Source of the DNA: a virus
IMG/VR virus record: IMGVR_UViG_3300035698_031742
Coordinates: 1-27,252 of that record
Length of the DNA: 27,252 nt
Direction: 5' to 3' (one strand)
Under the pieces are notes generated by a model. That model was not told the origin of the DNA. It saw only the letters and a list, made by a program, of their open reading frames with translations, and did not search any database. This document shows, in pieces, positions 8,251 to 15,828 of this stretch (position 1 is its first letter; every line of letters begins with the position of its first letter). Both the position numbers and the translations under genes were made by a program.

Positions 8251-8423
8251 TTTTTATCAAACCGAGCAATCTGAATAAGCCATTCAGGATGGTGCCCACC
8301 ATCGCCAGCAATCCCAGGTGGACCATGCCAATAAAATGAAAATAATCGACGAGGAATCTTCAATTTTTTAACCATATTTGTTTCCCTTGGCTTATCCGTA
8401 CCCCCTGCAAGATATATTTTCAT
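8247..8423 (-). CDS. Mini-ORF C, 58 aa, DpdA N-terminus-like
   Basis: A 58-codon ORF starting MKIYLAGG with RLFSFYWHGPPG at residues 26-37. It joins the sliding-clamp gene as TAATG and the next mini-ORF as ATGA. The conserved start and the aromatic block match mini-ORFs A, B and D and the N-terminus of the DpdA family. After residue 40 it diverges (two histidines, then EWLIQIARFDKK). No enzyme active site is present, so alone it cannot be a transglycosylase. Whether it is made as a protein is not provable from sequence, but the frame, coupling and paralogy argue it is not chance. Confidence 0.6.
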   Translation of the reverse strand: MKIYLAGGTDKPRETNMVKKLKIPRRLFSFYWHGPPGIAGDGGHHPEWLIQIARFDKK

Positions 8424-9439
8424 TATTCAACGGGAAGAGAAATTAAATGTTTAAATCCTTCAGCCGTAAATATCGCCCGATCTTCCCCAATAATAACAGT
8501 TTCCGTTTTATCAAGAACTTCCTTAAAAAATGCCGGATTGATCTCAAAAACCAAACGATCACCCTTAAATTTGGTTTCCATTTCATACTCAATCCATCCG
8601 GAATCTCTTTCACCCCGGCACCTGATTTTATTTTTATCCACTTCAACCATAATCCATTTATCAGTATCAAAATCCCCGTCAGCCAAAACTTCCGCGGTTT
8701 CAACTGCCTTTTTTAATCCTTCAGGCAATATCAATTCGGTCCCTTCAAAATCAAAAGCAGAAACAAAATTAGGATATTCTTCATCTATTATTCTTGAACA
8801 AAAAATGATATCTTCTTTCGTCTTAAAATATACCCAAGATTTACCAACATAAAACCATTCAGGAGAAAACTTTACCAATTCCATAGCAGCAGAACCAGGC
8901 ATTAAAAAATTGGTTCCCAAATCGCCATTTTCAAATTCATATTCTGAAATCCTAACATCATCTGATGATGTGATATATGCCCCATCAAAAGAGATATTGA
9001 AAAGAATATCAGAAGCATCATTTGAAACAGAAAAAAGGCAAAGATAAAGTCCATCAATAAAATCCTTAGGCAATTTTTTCCAATCATTAATTTTATATGC
9101 CCCTGTGGCATCAACCCTTTTTCGGATTTCTTCACCCGTTGAAATTTCAATATTCCCCTTTGTCTTTCCGCCAGAAATACTAAGAGAATTTTCTTTTTGA
9201 TTAAATTTGATTTTTTCGGCTGATATCTTACCAATTATTTTATAAAAGGTATCGGCCGGAATAGAACATTCAAGTCCCGTCTTAAAAGGACAAATAATCG
9301 CAATCTGATCATTAAACGTCATGATTGTATCATCAGTGAAAACAAATCTTGTGGCTTCCTCCACAATTTCCTTTTTTGCCAATCCTGGTTTAACTTTTGA
9401 CAAAACACCAATCAAATCTTCACGAATGATTTCAATCAT
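8423..9439 (-). CDS. dnaN: DNA polymerase III beta-like sliding clamp
   Basis: Predicted processivity ring of 338 aa. The protein has the alternating beta-strand pattern of DnaN (about 366 aa in bacteria), with the repeated layout of a strand-rich half followed by 'KLPKDFIDGL' and 'FYVGKSWVYFKTKEDIIFCSRIIDEEYPNF', typical of the second clamp domain (the last phrase corresponds to the FxSRLIDGxYPxY signature). It ends in a strand GFKHLISLPVE, like the family's C-terminal VMPM strand. It is preceded by AAGGAG and lies in line with dnaE and dnaX, which fits the job. The clamp gene is flanked on both sides by DpdA-like mini-ORFs. Overall identity to bacterial DnaN is low. Confidence 0.82.
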   Translation of the reverse strand: MIEIIREDLIGVLSKVKPGLAKKEIVEEATRFVFTDDTIMTFNDQIAIICPFKTGLECSIPADTFYKIIGKISAEKIKFNQKENSLSISGGKTKGNIEISTGEEIRKRVDATGAYKINDWKKLPKDFIDGLYLCLFSVSNDASDILFNISFDGAYITSSDDVRISEYEFENGDLGTNFLMPGSAAMELVKFSPEWFYVGKSWVYFKTKEDIIFCSRIIDEEYPNFVSAFDFEGTELILPEGLKKAVETAEVLADGDFDTDKWIMVEVDKNKIRCRGERDSGWIEYEMETKFKGDRLVFEINPAFFKEVLDKTETVIIGEDRAIFTAEGFKHLISLPVE

Positions 9440-9590
9440 CTGCTTTTCTCCTTGTTAAAAATTAATCTACAATAATGCATATATTTTAACTTACTATTTC
9501 CATAAAATGAAAAAAGTCTTTTTCTTAAACCAATTAAATACAACATTTCCTCCTGTCCTTTACCCCCCCACCTGCAAAATATATTTTCAT
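9436..9590 (-). pseudogene. Mini-ORF B, frameshifted at a G7 run
   Basis: The ATG at 9590 starts MKIYFAGGG, then the frame meets a TAA after 18 codons. In the next frame, beyond a run of seven G, the text continues KGQEEMLYLIGLRKRLFSFY, which restores the RLFSFY block at residue 25, exactly as in mini-ORFs C and D, and runs to a TGA overlapping the clamp start (ATGA). One extra G in the run would give an intact 51-aa mini-ORF. Alternatively the second part may be read alone from an ATG at 9546 with AGGAGG just ahead (36 aa). Possible causes are a real frameshift, slippage at the G run, or a read error. Confidence 0.5.
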
Positions 9591-9748
9591 TTTTGCTTCC
9601 ATTTTAAATTAATTTCCTTCTTTATTATACTCCAATCATTATTATTATTTTTCACAGCAAAAAATGATTCCAAATTATGCTTTACTAAAAATTTTTTATG
9701 ATATCCCCAATGAAATCTTTGTAGGGTATCTGCAAGATAAATTTTCAT
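9587..9748 (-). CDS. Mini-ORF A, 53 aa, DpdA N-terminus-like
   Basis: A 53-codon ORF starting MKIYLAD, with LVKHNLESFFAVKN at residues 21-34 corresponding to the aromatic block of the DpdA-like protein (KKTLWSFFFL). Its ATG overlaps the dpdA stop (ATGA) and its TGA overlaps the start of mini-ORF B (ATGA). It is the most diverged of the four mini-ORFs; the last 15 residues are Lys-rich. It may be an eroded duplicate of the 5' end of dpdA, which lies immediately upstream. Confidence 0.5.
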   Translation of the reverse strand: MKIYLADTLQRFHWGYHKKFLVKHNLESFFAVKNNNNDWSIIKKEINLKWKQK

Positions 9749-10818
9749 CTTGCCATAAATCCCCTCTGCCTTTTCAATTTAAAAGGCCAAGGCCAATCAG
9801 GCATATTCTTTTCAAGATCCAAAAAATAAATAATATTTAATTCATCCCTCTGTTTATAATCATTTGACAATCCAGCCTCTTCAATAATTTCAACCATCCG
9901 TTCACCTTTTAAAAGACCCGAAGATGTTAATGTTCTGACTTCATCCTGAATTGCTTCTTTTCCAGACCACCTCTCATTTTCTTTTAATTCATATGATTTA
10001 GCTTTTACGGCCTTAAAAGATGACAATCCAATTAAATAAACCTTCTCTTCAAGATAAGCCAAGATTTCCTGTTTCTCGGCATTTGAGAAGGTATCAAAGT
10101 GCTTTCCTTCCATCGTTATGCCTGGGGATCTATTTGAAATGCAAACATTCCATGTAGATTCATCATAAATCCATTTACCATTTTTTCGCCTGGGAACATA
10201 AACATTCCCAAAACGACCCATTAAAACCCATGAAGTACTATCAACACTCCACCATGGATATCTCATCATCATTGGAAGGCCAGTCACACCAAAACCATGA
10301 ATTTTCACTTTTGGCATCCGGGATGGCTGATCACAAACCATATCAAAACACTGATCCAAAAATTTAACAATACCCTGACGATTCCTTTTCACAGCAATCC
10401 CGCCAAGAGCTACATAATCATAATTTTCCAAATAATATTTAAAATATTTATAATTTTCCCCATAATGAAAACAAGGCAATGGATTTAAACCAGCCTTTTC
10501 CATTTTCTTTTGATTTTTCAATGTTGCTTCCGGATCACCAATAACATCCAAATTAGCATACACATCCAAAAATTCAATATTATCTTTTATAAATTGGATA
10601 TAATCATCCAGATTGATTTCAATCCCTTTTGTGTATGCTGAAAATGCCCCGGAATCCAAAAAAAGTGAAACTTCCTTTTCACCTGCCATATCAAGTTCCT
10701 CCCCTGATTTATTTAAGAAAAAAAATGACCACAATGTTTTTTTTGCCCCGCCTTTCAACAAAGATGGTAATTGACTTGCTTCTGTCAAAGGTGGAAAACT
10801 TGCAGGATAATATTTCAT
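9745..10818 (-). CDS. dpdA: DpdA-like 7-deazaguanine DNA transglycosylase (TGT paralogue)
   Basis: Predicted enzyme of 357 aa exchanging guanine in DNA for a 7-deazaguanine such as preQ0. It belongs to the tRNA-guanine transglycosylase-like barrel group: SLFLDSGAFSAYTKG (about 50-64) carries the first catalytic-type Asp, VYANLDVIGDPEAT follows, then YVALGGIAV (the GG loop) and SVDSTSW (a second conserved Asp), ending with a barrel strand and a C-terminal helical tail. The classical TGT zinc site is not evident. The gene lies just after folE, queC, queE and queD, which make preQ0, and that context is the strongest support for a DNA (not tRNA) substrate. The ribosome site is weak and it starts two bases after the folE stop, so coupling is likely. 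Confidence 0.8.
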   Translation of the reverse strand: MKYYPASFPPLTEASQLPSLLKGGAKKTLWSFFFLNKSGEELDMAGEKEVSLFLDSGAFSAYTKGIEINLDDYIQFIKDNIEFLDVYANLDVIGDPEATLKNQKKMEKAGLNPLPCFHYGENYKYFKYYLENYDYVALGGIAVKRNRQGIVKFLDQCFDMVCDQPSRMPKVKIHGFGVTGLPMMMRYPWWSVDSTSWVLMGRFGNVYVPRRKNGKWIYDESTWNVCISNRSPGITMEGKHFDTFSNAEKQEILAYLEEKVYLIGLSSFKAVKAKSYELKENERWSGKEAIQDEVRTLTSSGLLKGERMVEIIEEAGLSNDYKQRDELNIIYFLDLEKNMPDWPWPFKLKRQRGFMAR

Positions 10819-10819
10819 T

Positions 10820-11773
10820 TTATAATTTCATCCCCAAAAGGGCCATCAATTCCTGTCTTGCCGCAACGCCCTCTTGACTCTTTTCCAAAAACTTACCTTT
10901 AAGAGATGATGTAACCATCACGGAATTTTGTTTTTCCACTCCCCTTGAAGACATACAAAGATGTTTTGCTTCAATAATACAAGCAGCCCCATAAGCGCCG
11001 GCAATCTTCATAATAACTTCCGTCACCTGTTCACCAATTCGTTCTTGTATTTGTAATCGTCTTGCAAAAATTTCAACAAGACGAGCCAATTTTGAAACCC
11101 CAATAACTTTTCTACCTTCTTTAAATTCTGATGGAATATACGCCACATGTGCTTTCCCAATAAAAGGCAAAAGATGATGTTCACATGTTGAATACATTTC
11201 AATATCCCGACAAATAACCATTTGATCATATGTTTCTGCCTTAAATGTTTTTATAATATCCAATGGATCTTTTTTATATCCTGAAAAAAGATGATCCCAT
11301 GATTTTAAAACCCTTGCAGGGGTTTCAATCAATCCCTCCCGAGTAGAATCTTCTCCAATATATTCAAAAAATCGGGTTATAATATCACCGGCAGAGGTAA
11401 CTAAATTACCTTCCCACCAATAAACAATCCATTTCCCAAAAGTACTTTTAAGCCCAATAGTAGGAGATCCATTTTTACATTTTTTTTGAGGGGATTCATG
11501 AATACAAGCAAAATCATTATTTGGATATCTCGCCCGAGTTTTTCCTGAATCAACAATATCATCAATTATGATAACATCATCGGGTATGTCATTACTTCTT
11601 AACCAACGTGATTCAATAGGAATCCCAAGAAGCCGGGATAATTCCAATGCAACAGGAACCCCGCCTCTTGGGATTGGACAAATTTCTTTATAAAATCCCT
11701 TTCCAATACGTTCTGCCAACCTCTTCACATCTTCATAAAATTCTTTTTCGCAATAATAATATTTTTCCGGCAT
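10820..11773 (-). CDS. folE: Phosphoribosyltransferase-FolE (GTP cyclohydrolase I) fusion
   Basis: A 317-aa two-domain protein. Residues 1-125 form a type I phosphoribosyltransferase: [15 protein letters not shown] (33-47) and the PRPP-binding loop [15 protein letters not shown] (65-79). Residues 131-317 are GTP cyclohydrolase IA, which turns GTP into dihydroneopterin triphosphate, the first step to preQ0. Zinc ligands are C197 and H200 ([10 protein letters not shown]) and C273 (HLCMSSRGV); [19 protein letters not shown] is the family signature helix. FolE alone is about 190-220 aa, so the N-terminal domain is an added module, perhaps for salvage of a base or guanine supply (inference). GGGAGG precedes the ATG. 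It is followed by dpdA with a two-base gap. Confidence 0.93.
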   Translation of the reverse strand: MPEKYYYCEKEFYEDVKRLAERIGKGFYKEICPIPRGGVPVALELSRLLGIPIESRWLRSNDIPDDVIIIDDIVDSGKTRARYPNNDFACIHESPQKKCKNGSPTIGLKSTFGKWIVYWWEGNLVTSAGDIITRFFEYIGEDSTREGLIETPARVLKSWDHLFSGYKKDPLDIIKTFKAETYDQMVICRDIEMYSTCEHHLLPFIGKAHVAYIPSEFKEGRKVIGVSKLARLVEIFARRLQIQERIGEQVTEVIMKIAGAYGAACIIEAKHLCMSSRGVEKQNSVMVTSSLKGKFLEKSQEGVAARQELMALLGMKL

Positions 11774-11791
11774 TTTAACCTCCCAATCTTG

Positions 11792-12466
11792 TTAAAATAA
11801 AGCGGGATAGATTAAAGGATCTTTAATCTTTGCTTCTTGAAAACCCTTTGCGCGCAATTTGCAAGCGTCACACTCACCACAAGGGGGTCTTTGACCATTG
11901 TAACAAGTATGGGTTTGTTCATACCAATACAAAACCCCTAATTCGCTCATTGTCAAAACCGTTTCCGCTTTAGTTTTCCACATTAAAGGGGTTTTAATAA
12001 TGATATCCACTCCCAAACATAAGCTTAATGCCACCTGAACGGCTTTTACCGAGTTATCTCTACAATCGGGATACCCTGAATAATCCGTTTCACAAACTCC
12101 AGTATATAACGTTTTAATCCCATATAAAGCGGCAAATGATGCAGCAATTCCTAAAAATAAATAATTACGACCCGGAACAAAAGTAGCAGGTAAACTTTCG
12201 AACATAGGGTGTTTCACCGGTATCTTTTTATCTGTAAATAATGCAGACCCGCCAACTTCTTTTAAGCTTGAAATGGGAATACAAATATGTTTTGCCCCTG
12301 ATAAATTTGCTAATTTTTCAGCACAATCCAATTCAATTTTGTGTCGTTGCCCATAATCAAAAGACATGACATAAATAGGATCACATTTATCTAAATATTT
12401 CGCAATTGCCAAACAGGTAGCTGAATCCTGACCCCCTGATAACAAAATAAGGGCAGATTTTGACAT
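11792..12466 (-). CDS. queC: 7-cyano-7-deazaguanine (preQ0) synthase QueC
   Basis: Predicted ATP-dependent enzyme converting 7-carboxy-7-deazaguanine and ammonia to preQ0. The PP-loop SGGQDS is at residues 9-14, DYGQRHKIE (about 38-46) follows, then FVPGRN and the C-terminal zinc-binding cysteines in CYNGQRPPCGECDACK (about 188-203). At 224 aa it is full length for the family. AAGGAG is nine bases before the ATG. It is not fused to an amidotransferase domain, unlike the Gat-QueC proteins some phages use to make archaeosine-type bases. It follows the basic protein gene after a tetraloop hairpin and precedes folE. Confidence 0.96.
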   Translation of the reverse strand: MSKSALILLSGGQDSATCLAIAKYLDKCDPIYVMSFDYGQRHKIELDCAEKLANLSGAKHICIPISSLKEVGGSALFTDKKIPVKHPMFESLPATFVPGRNYLFLGIAASFAALYGIKTLYTGVCETDYSGYPDCRDNSVKAVQVALSLCLGVDIIIKTPLMWKTKAETVLTMSELGVLYWYEQTHTCYNGQRPPCGECDACKLRAKGFQEAKIKDPLIYPALF

Positions 12467-12499
12467 AATAATTTTCTCCTTGGAATTAATAAAGAATAA

Positions 12500-12519
12500 C
12501 CGGGGACCGAAGCCCCCGG
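12500..12519 (-). promoter_or_regulatory. cUUCGg tetraloop hairpin upstream of queC
   Basis: On the minus strand CCGGGGGC / GUCCCCGG pairs as eight pairs (one G.U) around a UUCG loop closed by C-G, the extra-stable tetraloop. It lies in the gap between the upstream gene's stop and queC. No U-run follows. It resembles the ssb/recA hairpin in position: just after the stop of a gene likely to be made in quantity. Confidence 0.6.
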
Positions 12520-12541
12520 CCGGTTATGACAAATCGTAAAG

Positions 12542-13102
12542 TTATTTCTTTTCGATGGAATACTTTCCATCTTTAATAATGAATTCCACGTCCTTTTCAC
12601 GTTCCATACGCAAAGGACGCTTTTTACCGCTGATCTGTGCTTTAAGTGTCGCTTTCATGGAATCGGCATCTTTATCAGGAAATTCCTTAATCAAGACGGT
12701 ATGAATTCCATCAAGATCAATAGGGCCTTTTTTCTCAATGGTCGTCAAAATCATTGCGATAATACCAGGTCTCTTAGGGGCCTTATTCTTAGGCGCCTTT
12801 TTTGCAGCAGAAGATTCATTACCGCCGTCCCTTTTCTTCTCGGATGCTTTTGGATCTGTTGCCTGTTCTTTTTCAGATGCATCCGAAACCGTACCGCTCA
12901 AAATCTCATACAAATCAAAAACCGTTTGCGGAATCTTTTCATCATTTTCTTCAGGAATCGAATCAACCGCCGCCATAAAAACTTCTTCCAGGGCCTTTTG
13001 CTTTATCCCCTGGATCTTGAGTTTTTTCTCCAAAAGATCGGAGTCGTTCAAATCCTTTGCCGCTTGTCTCAAAACTTTGTACTCAACTTTGGTACTCGCC
13101 AT
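12542..13102 (-). CDS. Basic protein with possible winged-helix C-terminal domain
   Basis: A 186-aa protein of unknown function. Residues 1-70 are helical and charged; about 80-115 is a Lys/Ala/Pro-rich linker (SSAAKKAPKNKAPKRPG); residues 116-186 look like a winged helix (IIAMILTTIEKKGPIDLDGI ... MKATLKAQISG ... two beta-like strands ending FIIKDGKYSIEKK). This architecture suggests a DNA-binding protein, perhaps structural or regulatory; no known family can be named with certainty. The ATG at 13102 has AAAGGAGAAAAACC ahead, and an earlier in-frame start at 13126 lacks a ribosome site. A strong promoter precedes it and a tetraloop hairpin follows, which suggests high expression. Confidence 0.8.
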   Translation of the reverse strand: MASTKVEYKVLRQAAKDLNDSDLLEKKLKIQGIKQKALEEVFMAAVDSIPEENDEKIPQTVFDLYEILSGTVSDASEKEQATDPKASEKKRDGGNESSAAKKAPKNKAPKRPGIIAMILTTIEKKGPIDLDGIHTVLIKEFPDKDADSMKATLKAQISGKKRPLRMEREKDVEFIIKDGKYSIEKK

Positions 13103-13154
13103 GGTTTTTCTCCTTTGCCTTGGCATCTAAGGGTTAATGTTTCTATCTATTTTT

Positions 13155-13181
13155 ATTATACCATAAAATATGTTATGTAAA
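13155..13181 (-). promoter_or_regulatory. Strong promoter for the basic protein-queC-folE-dpdA group
   Basis: Minus strand TTTACA (13181-13176), a 15-bp spacer ending TATGG, and TATAAT (13160-13155), i.e. an extended -10 TGGTATAAT. It lies between the queE stop (13199) and the next gene, with room for a leader of about 45 bases. This is the best complete promoter in the window. Confidence 0.65.
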
Positions 13182-13198
13182 GCATTTATTTATCAAAA

Positions 13199-13909
13199 TT
13201 AAATATTTCTTTTAAAAAGATGAAAATACTTATCCGGATTTTCATCCATCAACTTATGAATCTGCATATTAAGATACAAATCATAATGCTTTTGTTTCAC
13301 CATCCATTCTAAAATTTGTTCGGGTTTAAAAGCATCTTTCCCCATCATAGGAGAAAGAGCAATTCTTGCTTTACAGCCCGCTACATGAAATTTTTCAAAA
13401 ATATTTTCATACTCCAAATAATCAAGAGTATCCCGATTTTCTACCACAATTTTTATCCAATCCCTCTTTTTTAATTTTTTTAAATTCTTCCATTCAAAAT
13501 TAGTGCTTCTATGATGAATTTTAAAATCAACAATCCATCCATCAATAAGCGGAAGCAAATAAGCAGGAATTTCTAAACTACCGTTTGTTTCAACCGTAAT
13601 AAAATGATCTTTTCCTAATAAATAAAGCAAATAAAATTCATGAGCAAGAATATGAAGTTCAACTTTTTGTAAAAGAGGTTCTCCTCCAGTTATTGTTATT
13701 TTCTTACAACCAACCTTTTTAATATATTCTAAAATTTGTTCAATTGATTGATCAAAACCTCCTTCCACTACATCCTGGGCTTCTTTGGCATCACAATAAG
13801 AACATGATAAATTACATCCCGCCAAACGAATGAATGTTGACATTCCCCCTTGATGGTTAGCATTCACTTCACCATCAACAGATAAAAACATTTCATTAAT
13901 TCTTAACAT
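13199..13909 (-). CDS. queE: 7-carboxy-7-deazaguanine synthase QueE (radical SAM)
   Basis: Predicted radical SAM enzyme of 236 aa converting 6-carboxytetrahydropterin to 7-carboxy-7-deazaguanine. The N-terminus INEMFLSVDGEVNANHQGGM carries the QueE substrate-binding start, then GCNLSCSYCDA gives the cluster cysteines C32, C36 and C39 (C-x3-C-x2-C). ITITGGEPLLQ (about 71-81) is the SAM-binding GGE motif. The start overlaps the queD stop by 14 bases. With queD it makes a two-gene block directly after the replicative helicase, separated from queC by one other gene. Confidence 0.95.
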   Translation of the reverse strand: MLRINEMFLSVDGEVNANHQGGMSTFIRLAGCNLSCSYCDAKEAQDVVEGGFDQSIEQILEYIKKVGCKKITITGGEPLLQKVELHILAHEFYLLYLLGKDHFITVETNGSLEIPAYLLPLIDGWIVDFKIHHRSTNFEWKNLKKLKKRDWIKIVVENRDTLDYLEYENIFEKFHVAGCKARIALSPMMGKDAFKPEQILEWMVKQKHYDLYLNMQIHKLMDENPDKYFHLFKRNI

Positions 13910-14273
13910 ATTTCACCTCAGCAAAAGAAATTGAAGTTTCCCAAAGACGAACCCGAACCACATTACCTTTATAAATATTATCAACTTGTTCATAAATCCA
14001 ACGTGCCACATTTTCCGCTGTTGGGATAAATTCTTTTACAAAAAAATCATTTAAATTAGTATGATCCAAAAATACTAAAACTTCTTGTTTGATAATTGCT
14101 TTGAGATTTCCAAAATCCATAATCATCCCAGTTTCTGGATCTACGGAGCCAAAAATCTCAATTTCAAGTTTGTATGTATGCCCATGAAGATTCTGACATT
14201 TTCCCAGATGAACCGGTAAAAAATGAGCGGCTTCAAATTCAAAAAGTTTTGTTATTGTTGTTATTACTGGCAT
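13896..14273 (-). CDS. queD: 6-carboxy-5,6,7,8-tetrahydropterin synthase QueD
   Basis: Predicted enzyme of 125 aa turning dihydroneopterin triphosphate (from FolE) into 6-carboxytetrahydropterin. Visible are FEFEAAHFLPVH with the first zinc His, KCQNLHGHTY with the catalytic Cys and two further zinc His, LDHTNLND with the His/Asp relay, PTAENVARWIYE and the closing WETSISFAEV. I set the start at the ATG at 14273, because AAAGAGGAGGAAGAAA precedes it and residue 1 then matches the family start; the longer open frame to 14333 only overlaps the helicase. As placed it overlaps the end of the helicase gene by 35 bases in another frame. Confidence 0.95.
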   Translation of the reverse strand: MPVITTITKLFEFEAAHFLPVHLGKCQNLHGHTYKLEIEIFGSVDPETGMIMDFGNLKAIIKQEVLVFLDHTNLNDFFVKEFIPTAENVARWIYEQVDNIYKGNVVRVRLWETSISFAEVKYVKN

Positions 14274-15828
14274 TTTCTTCCTCCTCTTTGGGTTTAAAAT
14301 AATTATATTCCGTATCCAAAATCCCTTGACCAACCGTCATATTTTGCAAAACCATAACTTGCTTTAATTGAGAAAAATCCCCTTCCCTCAAAACAGCAAT
14401 CCCCATTCTTATTATACCACGATCTTTTTCCTGTGGTGTTTGATTAAGAGTTACCACACCATCACTATGAGCTAATTTACGAGCATCTTCAGAAATATCA
14501 GATGCTTTAACCGTCATACTATCAAGTGTCTTTTTATTTGCCTGGGAACCTGTAAATAATGCACATTTTCTTACCTGGGCCAACCGTTTTGATCTTTTCC
14601 ATGTCAAATCAATAGCATCTCTACCGTGAATCCTATCATCTTCGGGAGCGGTTATATCTAAGGTATCGATAATAATTACTTCAGGAATAAATTCTTCTGA
14701 CAATTCTAAAATTTCCAAATCATTTTCAATGTCCGTCAAATTAGCAGAAAAAGCAGGGTAAACCGCCATCCTTAAATTCTTACCATACATCTGTGAAAAC
14801 TTTTTAACGCGATCTTGAGTTTTATACGCGGATAATTCCCCCCTGTCCGCCGTCACATACCAAACTGCCGGAATATAATCCCCCCTGTCATTATATCTTT
14901 CCCGGCAATAAGAACAAGGTTCATAATCTGAATCCTCTTTAAAATCCTTATAATCCAGCATATAATCACCGCGAACTAAATCGGTATTACTTTGTCTATG
15001 TTTTTTATTGCAAGTTCCATCCTGATTATTTGCACAATCAAAAAATGGATATTTAATTTTACCGCCTTGTCCAATATCAGCCAGCCCGGTAATCTTTTTA
15101 TAAAGACGAATTTTTGATCTAGTCTTTCCCATTTCCAATGAGATATAAACAACTTTTTTCCTGGCAAGTAATGCTTCAAACGCCACTTCATAAAGATATG
15201 TGGTCTTTCCTCGTTTCATGGGTCCAAGAAAAGCATATAATCCTTCTCTTTCAAAATCCCCTATCAATTTACCAAGGGCACCAGGAAAACGAAACAAACC
15301 AAGAGATTCCCTATCAACAAATGTTTGGTTTATAACTCCGGGATCTAATGGATTAAACCAAACCGATAATTTTTTTTCATCAACTTTATGATATTGAACT
15401 ATCGCTTTTTCTGCTTCATCTATCCGACCCAAGTCTGTAAATCTTTTTATTTTCTCAGATAAAAGTTCCGCTGCCCTTTTGCGGAAATATAAATTTGCCT
15501 GATCAAACAAATATTCCTTATTTATATTGTCATCTTGTCCTTCAAATCTTTCTGATAAATCCGCCAAAAGACGTCTAATCAATTCCTTTTCGGCGGGGTT
15601 TATTGTTTTCGATTCTATTTCAAACAGGTCTTGAATATGTTGTTTTGGTGCCCTATCATATTGTTCAAAATATTTTGATGCCCATGACGCCACCCGTTTT
15701 GCATAATCCATAACAAAATATTCGGATTTATAAATGGGTAAAATATCCTGGCAAAATTCATCGGACATGATAAATCCAATGAGAATTTGTTTTTCAAAAT
15801 CAGTTTCTATTTTACGTTTTTTAAACAT
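14239..15828 (-). CDS. DnaB-like replicative helicase with zinc-finger insertion
   Basis: Predicted hexameric helicase of 529 aa that unwinds the fork ahead of DnaE. The N-terminal 150 residues are helical, as in DnaB. The RecA-like core starts near residue 185: Walker A GPMKRGKT (202-209), YISLEMGK (228-235, the SLEM motif of DnaB and T7 gp4), Walker B VIIIDTLD (384-391) and the TGSQANK motif with its conserved Gln. Between Walker A and B is an unusual insertion of about 60 residues with four cysteines (C265, C273, C305, C308) that could bind zinc. It starts at the ATG at 15828, joined to the upstream stop as TGATG. The C-terminal tail is a run of Glu and Asn that overlaps queD. Confidence 0.9.
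   Translation of the reverse strand: MFKKRKIETDFEKQILIGFIMSDEFCQDILPIYKSEYFVMDYAKRVASWASKYFEQYDRAPKQHIQDLFEIESKTINPAEKELIRRLLADLSERFEGQDDNINKEYLFDQANLYFRKRAAELLSEKIKRFTDLGRIDEAEKAIVQYHKVDEKKLSVWFNPLDPGVINQTFVDRESLGLFRFPGALGKLIGDFEREGLYAFLGPMKRGKTTYLYEVAFEALLARKKVVYISLEMGKTRSKIRLYKKITGLADIGQGGKIKYPFFDCANNQDGTCNKKHRQSNTDLVRGDYMLDYKDFKEDSDYEPCSYCRERYNDRGDYIPAVWYVTADRGELSAYKTQDRVKKFSQMYGKNLRMAVYPAFSANLTDIENDLEILELSEEFIPEVIIIDTLDITAPEDDRIHGRDAIDLTWKRSKRLAQVRKCALFTGSQANKKTLDSMTVKASDISEDARKLAHSDGVVTLNQTPQEKDRGIIRMGIAVLREGDFSQLKQVMVLQNMTVGQGILDTEYNYFKPKEEEENASNNNNNKTF
14411..14419 (-). promoter_or_regulatory. Possible internal extended -10 (TGGTATAAT) ahead of queDE
   Basis: TGGTATAAT occurs within the helicase coding region about 140 bases before queD. 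It is identical to the intergenic copies but codes Arg-Gly-Ile-Ile here and has no clear -35 box, so it could be chance. If active it would give queD and queE a separate message. Confidence 0.25.

Noticed and set aside
14239-14333. Longer queD start at 14333
   Set aside because: It has no ribosome site and adds 20 non-family residues shadowing the helicase tail; the start at 14273 has GAGGAGG.
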